A stretch of DNA of 64,000 nucleotides from Candidatus Cryptobacteroides faecavium (GTDB lineage Bacteria; Bacteroidota; Bacteroidia; Bacteroidales; UBA932), in contig JADIMB010000001.1 of the NCBI GenBank assembly GCA_017694995.1, positions 1-64,000 on the forward strand. The letters are read 5' to 3'. Shown here in pieces: positions 20,790-31,536 of the stretch. A program made the translations under genes and the position numbers. The notes beneath the pieces were generated by a model. That model saw only the letters and a program-made list of their open reading frames with translations. It was not told the DNA's origin and did not search any database. The stretch's first letter is position 1. Each line of letters begins with the position of its first letter.

Positions 20790-20836
20790 TAAAATGAAAC
20801 AGGGTAGTCAGTTCCGGACTACCCTGTTTCATTTTA
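20790..20836. terminator. Bidirectional terminator, 20-bp perfect stem and 7-nt loop
   Basis: TAAAATGAAACAGGGTAGTC-agttccg-GACTACCCTGTTTCATTTTA between convergent ychF and ppiD. Confidence 0.9.
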
Positions 20837-20854
20837 TCGCCGTTTTAACGTTTT

Positions 20855-22948
20855 TTAATAGAAGCGCGCCCTGTTGTCAGTGACATCAGCATCCTGTATC
20901 ATGACAGGCACCAGCATCTGAAGCTCATACTGCGACATCTGTGCGTCACGGGCCTTCGCGTCATCTTCAGTAAAGAAAGCGCCTGTATCATGGGCAGTGA
21001 CCTTATATACGTATACGCCTATGCTGCCGGCAAGCGGTGCTGATATCCTGCCCGGTTCAGCCACAGATATGGCACCTATGAACTTAGGGTCAAGTCCCTG
21101 TGAAGTCATGGAAGCGAATGTGACGCCTTCCTTTGTGCTCACTGTGGTCTCAAGTGCAGATGCAATAGCCTCCATGCTGCCGAGACCCTTTATCTTCTCC
21201 GCAACTTCAGCCGCAACCTTCTCTCCACGTTTTTCCGCATAAAGTACAGACTTGATTCCTGAAGCCACTTCAGAGACCTTTGCATATCCTTCCTTGTGGA
21301 TACCCTTGAGGGCAACTACAAAGAAGTAGTTGTTGTTCACTGTGATGATATTGGATACTTTGCCCGGCTTTTTCTGCTCGAACACCCACCTTGTGACTTC
21401 CTTTGTGTCATCTATGGACCCGAGTCTGTCAGAGCTTTCAAGCATCCTGTTCACCGGATGTGCATAAAGCCCTTCCTCTTCCACAGCTTTCCTGAAATTC
21501 TCGTATTTTCCTTCCGACTTGGTGGCTACGGCATTCGCCTTTGCATAATACTCGTTGAAAGTCTCCTTGCTTGCAAGAGTCTCCCTCTCAAGTATGGCAA
21601 CCTGTTTCTTCTCAATAGGCTCTGTCCTCTTTGTCACTTCAACGATATGCTTCCCGTACTGGGTGTCAAGAGTGAAGACCGTATTCAGCCTTGCAGTCAT
21701 TACGCTTTCGAATCCAGGGATCATATAAGTCTGGGTCATCCAGCCAATGTCTCCCCTTTCAGGAGCGGCGGTATTCTGGTCGGCAGAGTACAGTGCAGCC
21801 ACATTGGCGAAACTCTCCTTTCCGCTCTTGAGAACTTTCACAAGGCTGTCCGCGAGAGATTCCTGCTCTCCCTGGAGAAGTATATGCCTTACATATACAG
21901 AGTCAGGAATCATCTTTGTATCCATGACCCTGGCTACATAAAACGTATTGTCCTTTGTGAAGACCTTGGATGCACCTTTACCGTCATTGAATACAAAATC
22001 ATTGATTTCCGAAGATATGGTGTTGAGCTCCCCTCTCTTGTAGTAATAATCCGAAAGCTGCCTGTCGGAATTCTTCAGAAGGAAGTTCTTCATGTTTTCG
22101 GTGGTGGCGAACTCGTCATATACATCAGTGATCATCTTGTTGGTCGCCGCTATATCCTCATCCGAAGGTTTCACCTCTACCACCACATACTCTATATCAC
22201 GGCTTGCAGGCTGCTTGTAGAACTTCTTGTGTGAATCATAGTATGCCTTTATCTCGCTGTCTGACACTACAATAGTGGAATCTGTCTGGAAGCTGTACGG
22301 CACCATTACGAATTCTACGTCTGTCGTGTTGTTGTTGTCCTCGACCTCACGTGCAAGCATCAGAGGGTTTGTAAAATCGCTCTGCGAGAAAAGTGAACCG
22401 TACTTGGCATAGTACTGCTGCGTGTATATTGTGTTCTGCAGATAGTCCCAATAAGCCTTCAGAGACCCGCTCTGGTCGCTTGATGTCTGCTGAACGAACT
22501 GTACAAACCTGTCTTTGGAGAAATTGCCTGACTCATCCATGAAAGCAGGATTCTGTGATATCATAGGGGATACCATATCGCCTGTAGTAAGGGATATCAT
22601 CTCCGCCTCACTGACGCTGATGCCGGCAGCCTTGGCATTCTTGAGGAAAAGGAACTTGTTTATAAGCTCCTGCCATGCCTGGTTTCTGATGGCAACCTGC
22701 TGCTGTTCAGTACTTACAGAAGATCCTGTCATGATCTCATTGATTGAAGTGTAATACTCCACATCTTTCTGGAATTCATTGTATGAGACTGACTTGCCGT
22801 TGATTTCACCTACATCGTACTTTGAAGACATTGTCGATGAAACGGACTGGAGTGTGCTCGGGTCGATTATGAATGAAAGCAGGGCCAAAGCGATTACCAC
22901 TGTTATGAAAACACCGAGCTTCACGCGAATTTTTTCAAGAACCGCCAT
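20855..22948 (-). CDS. PpiD/SurA-like peptidylprolyl isomerase
   Basis: N-terminal TM anchor; SurA_N-like region; VRHILLQGEQES...GDIGWMTQTYMIPGFE rotamase motif. Confidence 0.88.
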   Translation of the reverse strand: MAVLEKIRVKLGVFITVVIALALLSFIIDPSTLQSVSSTMSSKYDVGEINGKSVSYNEFQKDVEYYTSINEIMTGSSVSTEQQQVAIRNQAWQELINKFLFLKNAKAAGISVSEAEMISLTTGDMVSPMISQNPAFMDESGNFSKDRFVQFVQQTSSDQSGSLKAYWDYLQNTIYTQQYYAKYGSLFSQSDFTNPLMLAREVEDNNNTTDVEFVMVPYSFQTDSTIVVSDSEIKAYYDSHKKFYKQPASRDIEYVVVEVKPSDEDIAATNKMITDVYDEFATTENMKNFLLKNSDRQLSDYYYKRGELNTISSEINDFVFNDGKGASKVFTKDNTFYVARVMDTKMIPDSVYVRHILLQGEQESLADSLVKVLKSGKESFANVAALYSADQNTAAPERGDIGWMTQTYMIPGFESVMTARLNTVFTLDTQYGKHIVEVTKRTEPIEKKQVAILERETLASKETFNEYYAKANAVATKSEGKYENFRKAVEEEGLYAHPVNRMLESSDRLGSIDDTKEVTRWVFEQKKPGKVSNIITVNNNYFFVVALKGIHKEGYAKVSEVASGIKSVLYAEKRGEKVAAEVAEKIKGLGSMEAIASALETTVSTKEGVTFASMTSQGLDPKFIGAISVAEPGRISAPLAGSIGVYVYKVTAHDTGAFFTEDDAKARDAQMSQYELQMLVPVMIQDADVTDNRARFY

Positions 22949-23024
22949 TTTTATTATATTTTTAAATTATTATCAGTTATTTTATTGCGGGCTGCGAAGA
23001 TAGCAATTTTCCTTCAATTCTTCA

Positions 23025-23654
23025 CTATTTTTCAGGAAAGGGACCTATAAAATTAGCAGAATCCACCGAAACCTCGGTGCTGTCCTGCTTTACATAAACG
23101 AAACCGTAAAACGGCTTCAATATCTCAGCGTTCCTGGCCCTTTCGTCAGACTCCATCCCGTAACCCTGCATAAATCCTTTAGGGGAAAACATCTTCACAT
23201 AACAGTCAGTGTATATCTTCTTGTTTATCCTGTCCCAGTACAATGTGTCGGTTTCCATCCTTTCTTGCTTTATGACGTTCTTCACAACGACATTGCCGAA
23301 CGCAGACCATGTTTCAGTATCCTTGTCCTCGAATTTCTCATGCCTGGCATTGTCTGAAGTTATCTCTGTCTCCAGAAGCCCCTCCTCGTTGTATCCGTAA
23401 ACCGCGAATCCCTCAGGGAAAAGCTCGTATGAGACAGAATCGTTCTGGTATCTTTCCATCCTGTCGGCCTCCATCCTCATCTGCAGAAGGCCGTTTTCGG
23501 ACTGGACGACAAACATCCCTTTCACCACCTGCACAGGTACCGACGCCAGGTCAAGATCCTCAGACTGGGAAATCCTGCTCTTGCAAGAATAAACGACGAA
23601 AGCAACCGCCGAGGCGGTTGCAATCATCTTCAAGATATTTATATGTCTGTCCAA
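23025..23654 (-). CDS. lptC: LptC-like LPS export periplasmic protein
   Basis: Lipobox-like VYSC; DLASVPVQVVKGMFVVQSENGLLQMRMEADRM; position in coaX-OMP-TPR-lptC-ppiD order. Confidence 0.75.
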   Translation of the reverse strand: MDRHINILKMIATASAVAFVVYSCKSRISQSEDLDLASVPVQVVKGMFVVQSENGLLQMRMEADRMERYQNDSVSYELFPEGFAVYGYNEEGLLETEITSDNARHEKFEDKDTETWSAFGNVVVKNVIKQERMETDTLYWDRINKKIYTDCYVKMFSPKGFMQGYGMESDERARNAEILKPFYGFVYVKQDSTEVSVDSANFIGPFPEK

Positions 23655-24968
23655 TTAATCCTGGGTTCTTACTGTTGTCACAGCCCTCATGCCTCCGCAT
23701 GATACAGTATATGAATCACCCTTGTTGTAGTTGTACATGAACGCCTCTGCAGTCTGAGGGAAATACTGGCTGTACTGTGATATGAGGTCATTGGCGTCTT
23801 CAGCAAGTGTAGGATCAGCATTCTTAGCCTTTACGAGATAGTCGACCGCTACCCAGTAAGGGGCCCTCTTTTCAATCTCGTTTCCAGGGCATACCTGGGA
23901 TCCCCAGATAGATCCTATGAGAAGATAGCATTTTCCTGACATGGCCTGGTCAAGCTCGGCGGCTTTGAGTGCGCTCTCAAAGGCCTTGGCATTCGCCTTG
24001 TTCTTGTAGCAGAATGCGGCGAACTCGAAATAATACTGTGCATCCTGTGCAGCATCCGTATCTTCAGCGTCTATGGCCTCCTGTATGTACTTGGTAGCAT
24101 TTTCCACATCGTTCCTGTTTGCATAGAGCTTGTATACGAAATAAGCCGATGAGGATGAAGGGTCAAGTTCATGCATCTTGTTGGCTGCGTTGAAGAAGAG
24201 GTCATTCTCCACACATCCTTCAGTCGAGCCCATAAGTTTCACGATATTGGTTACAAGGGCAAGGTCATCAGGATTGGCTTCAAAACGAGGCTGGAACAGG
24301 GCGATGAGGTTGTCGCAGCTTGCCACGTTGCTTGTTGCAAGAAGGTTCTCGATGTCAGTCCTCATTTTCTCGGTATTCTCGTCAGCAGGCATCTTGTCCA
24401 TATAAGACATGGCCACGCTGAAATCGTTCAGCACGTCATCCGCAGTGAGCACACCGCTTTCATAAAGGCTGCATGCGGCATTGAACAGGAAAAGGAAAAA
24501 CTGAGGACGTGAATTCTCCTTGTTAACGGATATGATTGACTTTAGTCCTTCATAAAGGTCTTTCGGCTCGTCCTGCAGGTAATTGACCATATCAAGCCCT
24601 TTGTTGTTGAGAGCTGTCTCGGCATACTTAGGATAATACTCGGCCCTTATGTCATGTATCTTGAGGAGTGAATCCACAAGGGCGCTCTTGTACACGGAAT
24701 TGTTCTTGTTCTTTGCGATGAGCTGGCGCATAAGAGTGGTACCGTCAATCAGCATGGTCTGATTGGCAGTAGGAGGGCAAAGGCTGTAGGCCTTTCTCCA
24801 GTTAGGAAGTGCGTCATCGTAGTTCTTCTGCTTGTAGTACTCCTTGTAGTAAGAAAGGTACTTGATGCATTCAGCACTGTCTGCACCGTACTTTCCCTGC
24901 CCGGAAAGTGAAATGCTGCTGATGACCATCATCACAGCCGTCATAAACAATAGAGTCAATTTTTTCAT
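23655..24968 (-). CDS. Tetratricopeptide-repeat protein
   Basis: NYDDALPNWRKAYSLCP and later TPR-like helices; signal peptide. Confidence 0.75.
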   Translation of the reverse strand: MKKLTLLFMTAVMMVISSISLSGQGKYGADSAECIKYLSYYKEYYKQKNYDDALPNWRKAYSLCPPTANQTMLIDGTTLMRQLIAKNKNNSVYKSALVDSLLKIHDIRAEYYPKYAETALNNKGLDMVNYLQDEPKDLYEGLKSIISVNKENSRPQFFLFLFNAACSLYESGVLTADDVLNDFSVAMSYMDKMPADENTEKMRTDIENLLATSNVASCDNLIALFQPRFEANPDDLALVTNIVKLMGSTEGCVENDLFFNAANKMHELDPSSSSAYFVYKLYANRNDVENATKYIQEAIDAEDTDAAQDAQYYFEFAAFCYKNKANAKAFESALKAAELDQAMSGKCYLLIGSIWGSQVCPGNEIEKRAPYWVAVDYLVKAKNADPTLAEDANDLISQYSQYFPQTAEAFMYNYNKGDSYTVSCGGMRAVTTVRTQD

Positions 24969-24986
24969 TTTATATTCAATTTAGCG

Positions 24987-26288
24987 TTATTCATACTGTG
25001 TCTTGTGGAACCAGAGGTCATGTATGTTGAACCCGACAACAAACATCACATAGCGCTCCCTCACCATATTGTGTTTGAGAGACCCCTTCTGTCCGATATC
25101 TATTCCCAGGCTTATCCCGTTATACAGCCTTTTTATAGGCAGAGTGACACCGAAGGTCACCCCCATGGAATTTACCTTGTTGCCGTCAAGCCTGTAATAT
25201 GATTCATCATAGTAAAGACCTGCCCTGTATGCCATTGTCTTCCTGTAATACCTGATGTCATTCCTGTTAGGCACAATCTCAAACCCTGCCTTGAACGAGT
25301 TTGTGGCGGTAGTGGTGAACTTCACGTCCGAATCGACGGAGAATCCCGGGGTGCTGTCCATACCGGACTTGTCCCATCCTGACCTCAGATAATTCAGCTC
25401 CACGCTCCACTTGTCCCCTTTTTTGAAAGATACCCCTACACCGAGCTCATCGGCGATCTTTATACCGGAGTTGTTTGAATAGCTGTATCTCAATGTATCT
25501 GATATAGAACCGAGTATGTCGTAATTCTCAGAGTTTCCGCTTATGCCTGACCCGAAACGGTACGTGGCACCGAATATCATGGACATGTCCTCTCCTATCC
25601 TCTGCTCATACTGCACCCCAAGCTTTGCGGTGGTGGACCTTATGAGCATATTGTTGACACCCTGTGTGCTGTTATATGATTCGTCAGTGAAATTCTGGCT
25701 GTAGACCTTGTCGAGGGTACCGAAATAATACATGACCTCAGCGCCGACGGACAATTTTCTCCAGAATGTAGCTGCTGAACCTGCAAACAGCTGATATACA
25801 CTTCCTTCACCTGTAGCACTGTATGATACATGACCTGTATTTCCTATTATATCAGGATCAGTGACCCTGGTGGTGAAACTGTACCCGACGTCACTGAAAG
25901 GGGTGATCCCTATCATGAAGGCGGAAGACCTGTATATAGGGAATGACATGACGAAGTCGTACATGTTGAAAGTGTTGTTGCCGGATTTAAGGCTGCCCTG
26001 CCTGTAGATGGTGTTTTTCTGCGACAGGCCCACATCGGCCATGAAAGACAGGGAATCCCTGGCTGTGATGGATGCCGGGTTGAGATAGTTTATGAACCTC
26101 TTGTTCCTTGTGGCTATGCCCACACCCCCCATGCTGCTGTTGAAAGCCGTGCCTTCCCTTCTCAATTCGCCTATACCGAAAATAGAATAAGGGGTATATG
26201 CCCCGTACGCCCCTCCCTGAGCATATGCAGAAAAAGGAAGTACGATTAAACTACACAGTAAAAGCGCCTTAATGAATGTCCTTAACAT
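24987..26288 (-). CDS. Outer-membrane beta-barrel protein (FadL/PorV-like)
   Basis: Signal peptide; YTPYSIFGIGELRREGTAFNSSMGGVGIATRN; strand pattern. Confidence 0.7.
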   Translation of the reverse strand: MLRTFIKALLLCSLIVLPFSAYAQGGAYGAYTPYSIFGIGELRREGTAFNSSMGGVGIATRNKRFINYLNPASITARDSLSFMADVGLSQKNTIYRQGSLKSGNNTFNMYDFVMSFPIYRSSAFMIGITPFSDVGYSFTTRVTDPDIIGNTGHVSYSATGEGSVYQLFAGSAATFWRKLSVGAEVMYYFGTLDKVYSQNFTDESYNSTQGVNNMLIRSTTAKLGVQYEQRIGEDMSMIFGATYRFGSGISGNSENYDILGSISDTLRYSYSNNSGIKIADELGVGVSFKKGDKWSVELNYLRSGWDKSGMDSTPGFSVDSDVKFTTTATNSFKAGFEIVPNRNDIRYYRKTMAYRAGLYYDESYYRLDGNKVNSMGVTFGVTLPIKRLYNGISLGIDIGQKGSLKHNMVRERYVMFVVGFNIHDLWFHKTQYE

Positions 26289-26994
26289 ACCCGTCAGCTA
26301 TTAAAGCTAATCCCATCAATACTTGATTACAAACTACAAAGATGGAGTTTTTCATTCTTTTTGCAAAATAATTTGCATCACCTCCGGTAAAAACGACTAT
26401 ATTTTCCGGAAATCTGTCAATATATCCCTGTATTTCATACTGCATTCCGGTTATGATACCGGACTCTACGGATGACTCAAGGGATGTACCTTTTTCCTGT
26501 ATAGTGACAGGCGTATCATATAAAGGTATATTCCTTGAGTATCTGCTCACGGCCTTGAACCTTGTCCTGCATCCGGGTGATATGTTCCCTCCGGAATACC
26601 TTCCGTCCGTGTCCAGGAAATCGACTGCCATGACAGTACCGAAATCCATCACCGTACACCCTTTGCCCCTGAAAAGGTATCTTGCGGCGATAACGGATGC
26701 GGCCCTGTCCGGGGAAAGGTACGGAGGAAGTCCGTGTGACAATACCTCCTCAGTCCTGTTCCTGTCCATGACCACGAGTTTCCCGCACCTGTGCCTGAAA
26801 GCCTCCTCGCTGCCTTTCGGGATATCCCTGACAGTGGATATGACCATGACATCAGGGATATCCCTGCTGACAAGCCCTGATATGAACTCGGTTATCTTCT
26901 CTCCCTGATAACGGAATGTCTTCCCGAGAGTCATCCCGTCTGACCATGCGGCCTTAAGTGCTGTATTCCCTATGTCTATTATGAGATTCGGCAT
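26269..26994 (-). CDS. coaX: Type III pantothenate kinase
   Basis: IDIGNTALKAAW; GKGCTVMDFGTVMAVDFLD; FTGGDANYFAK. Confidence 0.88.
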   Translation of the reverse strand: MPNLIIDIGNTALKAAWSDGMTLGKTFRYQGEKITEFISGLVSRDIPDVMVISTVRDIPKGSEEAFRHRCGKLVVMDRNRTEEVLSHGLPPYLSPDRAASVIAARYLFRGKGCTVMDFGTVMAVDFLDTDGRYSGGNISPGCRTRFKAVSRYSRNIPLYDTPVTIQEKGTSLESSVESGIITGMQYEIQGYIDRFPENIVVFTGGDANYFAKRMKNSIFVVCNQVLMGLALIADGYVKDIH

Positions 26995-27006
26995 ATCCGG
27001 CTCAAG

Positions 27007-30000
27007 TTAGTTATTTTTATCAAGTAAACAAAAAACAGAATATGCTTTTTTCAGGTCAGGTATGTTCCTGACGAATATCCTGAGCTTGTTGTCTGTCTGT
27101 TTGAGTTCGAAGACACTGCTGTTCTTGTTTATGTTCTCCACTATGCCCTCGAATTTCCTGGAGCGGTAATACTGCGACATGGGGTTGGACAGGAAGAAGG
27201 CTATCATCACACCGTTCTTGATTATCACCTTCTCGAACCCGAGCTTACCTGCCAGGTTCCTTATCTTCACAATGAAGAACAGCCGCTCAAGCTCTTCAGG
27301 TATTTTTCCGAACCTGTCTGAAAGGCGGTCCTTCATGGTGTCAAGCACCTTGTCGTCCTTTACGGAATCAAGTTCCTTGTATATCCTTATCTTCTCCGCT
27401 GTGACATTTATGTAATCGTCTGGAATAAGGGCTGTCTGGTCAGTCTCGATGGTACAGTCAGAGACAACCTGAGGGGTGACGCTCCCCACAGCATCCATCC
27501 CGGCCTCCACACCAAGCTCCTCCATAGCCTCGGCAAGTATCTTCTGGTAAGTCTCGAGCCCCATATCAGTTATGAAGCCGCTCTGCTCGGCCCCGAGCAG
27601 ATTGCCGGCCCCCCTTATGTCAAGGTCCTGCATGGCGATGTTGAAACCGCTGCCCAGGTCGGAGAATGACTCTATGGCCTTGAGCCTTCGCTTCGCGTCA
27701 TCTGTGATGGAGACAAGCGGAGGGACTATGAGATAGCAGAAAGCCTTCTTGTTTGACCTGCCGACCCTCCCCCTCAGCTGGTGCAGGTCGCTGAGCCCTA
27801 TGTTCTGCGCCTGGTTGATGATTATTGTGTTTGCATTCGGGATATCAAGGCCGTTTTCGATTATGGTCGTGCAAAGGAGCATGTCATAGTCCCCGGCCAT
27901 GAACTCAAGTATCTTGTTCTCAAGCACCTTTGACTCCATCTGTCCATGGGCCACACATATCCTCATATCAGGGACAATCCTGTGCAGGATGTCATATACG
28001 GACTGGAGCTCCTCCACCCTGTTGTGCACGAAGAATATCTGGCCTCCCCTGTCAAGCTCATAGTTTATTATGCTCTTTATCTCGTCCTGGTCAAAAAGCA
28101 TGATCTCGGTCTGGACCGGTATCCTGTTGGGCGGGGGAGTGCTGATGATGGAAAGGTCCCTGGCACCGAGGAGAGAGAACTGCAGGGTCCTCGGGATAGG
28201 CGTGGCGGTAAGGGTGAGTGTGTCCACCGACAGTTTAAGCTGGCGGAGCTTTTCCTTTGCCCCTACACCGAACTTCTGCTCCTCATCTATTATAAGGAGC
28301 CCGAGATCCTTGAACCCGAACCCTTTGCCAAGAAGCTTGTGTGTCCCTATCACTATGTCAAGTGTGCCGTTCTTCAGCCTTTCCTGTATGTCCGATATCT
28401 CCTTTGCGGTACGGAGGCGGCTGACGAAATCTATATTGCACGGGAAATCCTTAAGCCTGCTCCTGAAAGTATTGTAGTGCTGGAGGGAAAGTATAGTGGT
28501 AGGCACCAGCACGGCCACCTGCTTGCTGTCGGCAACCGCCTTGAAAGCTGCCCTTATCGCCACCTCTGTCTTCCCGAACCCCACATCACCGCACACGAGC
28601 CTGTCCATAGGGCAGTCGTCCTCCATGTCGGCCTTGACAGCCCTGACAGCCTTATCCTGGTCAGGTGTATCCTCATACATGAAAGAAGACTCCAGCTCCT
28701 GCTGCATATAAGTGTCTGGGGAAAAGGCGAAACCCTTGGCGCTCTTTCGCTTTGCATACAACTGGATAAGATCCTTGGCGATATCCTTAACCTTAGCCTT
28801 GGTGCTGTTCTTGAGATTCTGCCATGTCTTCGACCCCAGCTTGTTGATCTTGGGAGGCTCCCCGTCCTTTGAACGGTACCTGGATATCTTGTGCAGGGAA
28901 TGGACGGAGACAAACACCACGTCGTTGTCCTTGTATGTAATCTTCACCACCTCATGCACACGCCCTTTGTCATCCCTCATCCTGACCAGTCCTCCGAATA
29001 TCCCCACACCGTGGTCTATGTGCACCACATAGTCACCTATGTTGAAAGAAGTCAGGTCGTTTATTGTAAGCTGCTCGCTCTTTTCTACACTCCTCCTTAT
29101 GATAACCCTGTGGAAACGGTCGAAAATCTCATGGTCGGAGTAACAGCATATCTTGTCATCATGGTCTATGAAACCGTTGTGGACATTCTTCCCGGGACAG
29201 AATCTAGGGAGCACCCCGTTGTTCTGCGAAAGTATAGAAGCGAGCCTGTCGAGCTGGGACTCCTTCTCACCATATATATACACCCGGTACCCTGACTCCA
29301 TCCTGGTCCTTATGTCCTCTGTGAGCAGGTCGAAATTCTTGTTGAAGGAAGGCTGAGGGGTTATATTGAACTTCACGGCATCCTCATTCCTGCACGACAG
29401 AGGCACATCGAGATACACTTTCCTGAAAGGGGAGAGGCTGCCGAAGAAAGGGCTGTCCCTGTACACGTCCGAAGAGTCAAGCCATACCACCGCACCTTCA
29501 GGGAGGATCCCTGTAAGATACATCCCTTCCTGCCCGTCTCCGGATGCGAGGTCAGGATATATGTCCGCACTCCGGACATGTTCCCTGGAGAGCTGGGTGT
29601 TGCAGTCGAATATGTTTATGCTCTCTATCTCGTCTCCGAAAAAGGAGATCCTGTAGGGATTGTTGAAGGAATACGAGAAAATGTCGATGATGCCTCCCCT
29701 CACGGCGAACTGTCCCGGAGAAGCAACGAAATCCACTCTCTCGAACTTCTCGTCAAGGAGTGTCCGGACTATCTCGCCGTGGCTTATCTCCTGCCCCTGC
29801 TCAAGTTTGAGCAGCGCGCCGGATATCCTTTCGGGGCACGGTATCTTCTCTTCAAGAGCGGAAGGGTATGTCACCACCACCAGGAGGCCGTCCCCGCTGT
29901 ACCCGGATATCTCGCTTATGGAAGAAGTGCGCTGGACACTTATGGATGACTTGTAGTTGCTCCTCTCGAGACTCCTGCCCGAATCCGGGAGGAAAAAGAC

Positions 30001-30207
30001 CCTGTCCCCGTCTATGAGGGAATAAAGGTCGGACACGCAGTATTCCGCGGATTCGCGCGAAGGGGCCACCACAAGGTGCACACCTTCCGCGGCCACGGAC
30101 GAGAGGACGTGCCATCTTGCGGAGAGATGGAGTCCGCTGCAGTAAACTTCTTTGCAGGAGCGGAGCCTGGATGACAGTTCCGCTGTAGATTTTCCACTTA
30201 TCAACAT
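27007..30207 (-). CDS. mfd: Transcription-repair coupling factor
   Basis: DRLVCGDVGFGKTEVAIRAAFKAV; LTATPIPRTL; full-length 1066 aa. Confidence 0.97.
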   Translation of the reverse strand: MLISGKSTAELSSRLRSCKEVYCSGLHLSARWHVLSSVAAEGVHLVVAPSRESAEYCVSDLYSLIDGDRVFFLPDSGRSLERSNYKSSISVQRTSSISEISGYSGDGLLVVVTYPSALEEKIPCPERISGALLKLEQGQEISHGEIVRTLLDEKFERVDFVASPGQFAVRGGIIDIFSYSFNNPYRISFFGDEIESINIFDCNTQLSREHVRSADIYPDLASGDGQEGMYLTGILPEGAVVWLDSSDVYRDSPFFGSLSPFRKVYLDVPLSCRNEDAVKFNITPQPSFNKNFDLLTEDIRTRMESGYRVYIYGEKESQLDRLASILSQNNGVLPRFCPGKNVHNGFIDHDDKICCYSDHEIFDRFHRVIIRRSVEKSEQLTINDLTSFNIGDYVVHIDHGVGIFGGLVRMRDDKGRVHEVVKITYKDNDVVFVSVHSLHKISRYRSKDGEPPKINKLGSKTWQNLKNSTKAKVKDIAKDLIQLYAKRKSAKGFAFSPDTYMQQELESSFMYEDTPDQDKAVRAVKADMEDDCPMDRLVCGDVGFGKTEVAIRAAFKAVADSKQVAVLVPTTILSLQHYNTFRSRLKDFPCNIDFVSRLRTAKEISDIQERLKNGTLDIVIGTHKLLGKGFGFKDLGLLIIDEEQKFGVGAKEKLRQLKLSVDTLTLTATPIPRTLQFSLLGARDLSIISTPPPNRIPVQTEIMLFDQDEIKSIINYELDRGGQIFFVHNRVEELQSVYDILHRIVPDMRICVAHGQMESKVLENKILEFMAGDYDMLLCTTIIENGLDIPNANTIIINQAQNIGLSDLHQLRGRVGRSNKKAFCYLIVPPLVSITDDAKRRLKAIESFSDLGSGFNIAMQDLDIRGAGNLLGAEQSGFITDMGLETYQKILAEAMEELGVEAGMDAVGSVTPQVVSDCTIETDQTALIPDDYINVTAEKIRIYKELDSVKDDKVLDTMKDRLSDRFGKIPEELERLFFIVKIRNLAGKLGFEKVIIKNGVMIAFFLSNPMSQYYRSRKFEGIVENINKNSSVFELKQTDNKLRIFVRNIPDLKKAYSVFCLLDKNN

Positions 30208-30489
30208 TCGCCTCTATTTTTCTGTTGAAAACATGTTGAAAACCCTGTTGAAACTTAATGATAATTATTTTTGGAACATGGCCTCATGCCGTATATACAG
30301 ACGTCCGTCCGGATTTCAAAATAAAATTATCATTTTTTTCAAGCACGTCCGACATATGGTTATCAACTGCCCATGCACAATTCAACTGTCTGGCTGTCAA
30401 GCATCCTTACACAGTTTTCAACATTTCAACAGCAGTATAAACAACAAAACGTATAAAATTAAATATATATATTTGTATATAATTTTCTG

Positions 30490-31518
30490 ATGATGATGAA
30501 CGGCAGATTCGACCCGCACGACGTCAGTGACGGCAAAGATAAAGAATTAGACGGAATAATAAGGCCGCAGGACCTCAAAGAATTCACCGGGCAGGACAAG
30601 ATAATAGCTAACCTCAAGGTTTTTGTCAAGGCGGCAAAGTTGAGGGGGGAGTCCCTCGACCATGTGCTTTTCCACGGCCCTCCGGGGCTGGGCAAGACCA
30701 CTCTGGCGCATATCATAGCGAACGAGCTCGGGGTTGGGCTCAAGGTCACTTCCGGGCCTATCCTTGACAAGCCTGGTGACCTTGCGGGCCTTCTGACATC
30801 CCTTGAGGAGGGAGACGTGCTCTTCATAGACGAGATACACAGGCTGTCCCCGGTGGTGGAGGAGTACCTCTACTCCGCTATGGAGGATTTCGTGATAGAC
30901 ATTATGATAGACAAGGGACCGGGCGCAAGGTCGGTGAGGATTTCGCTGAACCCTTTCACACTGGTAGGGGCCACCACAAGGAGCGGCCTGCTGACCTCAC
31001 CTCTCAGGGCCAGGTTCGGGATAACCTGCGCTCTCGAATACTACGACACAGCCGACCTTGAGCATATAGTGGACAGGAGCGCATCCATACTCAGGATCGG
31101 CATAGAGAAGGAGGCCGCCTACGAGATAGCGCTCCGGAGCAGGGGCACTCCGCGCATAGCGAACTCTCTGCTGAGGAGGGTGAGGGACTTCGCCCAGGTG
31201 ATGGGGAGCGGGAAGATAGACCTTGCCATCGCGAGATACGCCCTTGATGCACTCAATATAGACAAGAGGGGGCTTGACGCCGTGGACAACAAGATCCTGC
31301 GCACCATCATAACCAAGTTCAACGGAGGGCCTGTGGGGGCGAACACCATAGCCACCGCGGTAGGGGAGGACCAGGGCACCCTTGAGGAGGTGTACGAGCC
31401 TTTCCTGATAAAGGAGGGGTTCATAGTGAGGACACCAAGGGGAAGAGAGGCCACCGGGCTTGCCTACAGGCATCTTGGGTACGACAGGGATGCACCTGAA
31501 GAGAACCTTCTTTTCTGA
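30490..31518 (+). CDS. ruvB: Holliday junction helicase RuvB
   Basis: [65 protein letters not shown]-like region. Confidence 0.97.
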   Translation: MMMNGRFDPHDVSDGKDKELDGIIRPQDLKEFTGQDKIIANLKVFVKAAKLRGESLDHVLFHGPPGLGKTTLAHIIANELGVGLKVTSGPILDKPGDLAGLLTSLEEGDVLFIDEIHRLSPVVEEYLYSAMEDFVIDIMIDKGPGARSVRISLNPFTLVGATTRSGLLTSPLRARFGITCALEYYDTADLEHIVDRSASILRIGIEKEAAYEIALRSRGTPRIANSLLRRVRDFAQVMGSGKIDLAIARYALDALNIDKRGLDAVDNKILRTIITKFNGGPVGANTIATAVGEDQGTLEEVYEPFLIKEGFIVRTPRGREATGLAYRHLGYDRDAPEENLLF

Positions 31519-31536
31519 CACCATTTTACCATTTGT

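Noticed and set aside
21296-22234. 312-aa plus-strand ORF
   Set aside because: Antisense to the PpiD/SurA-like gene; no recognisable domain.
27946-28872. 308-aa plus-strand ORF
   Set aside because: Antisense to mfd.
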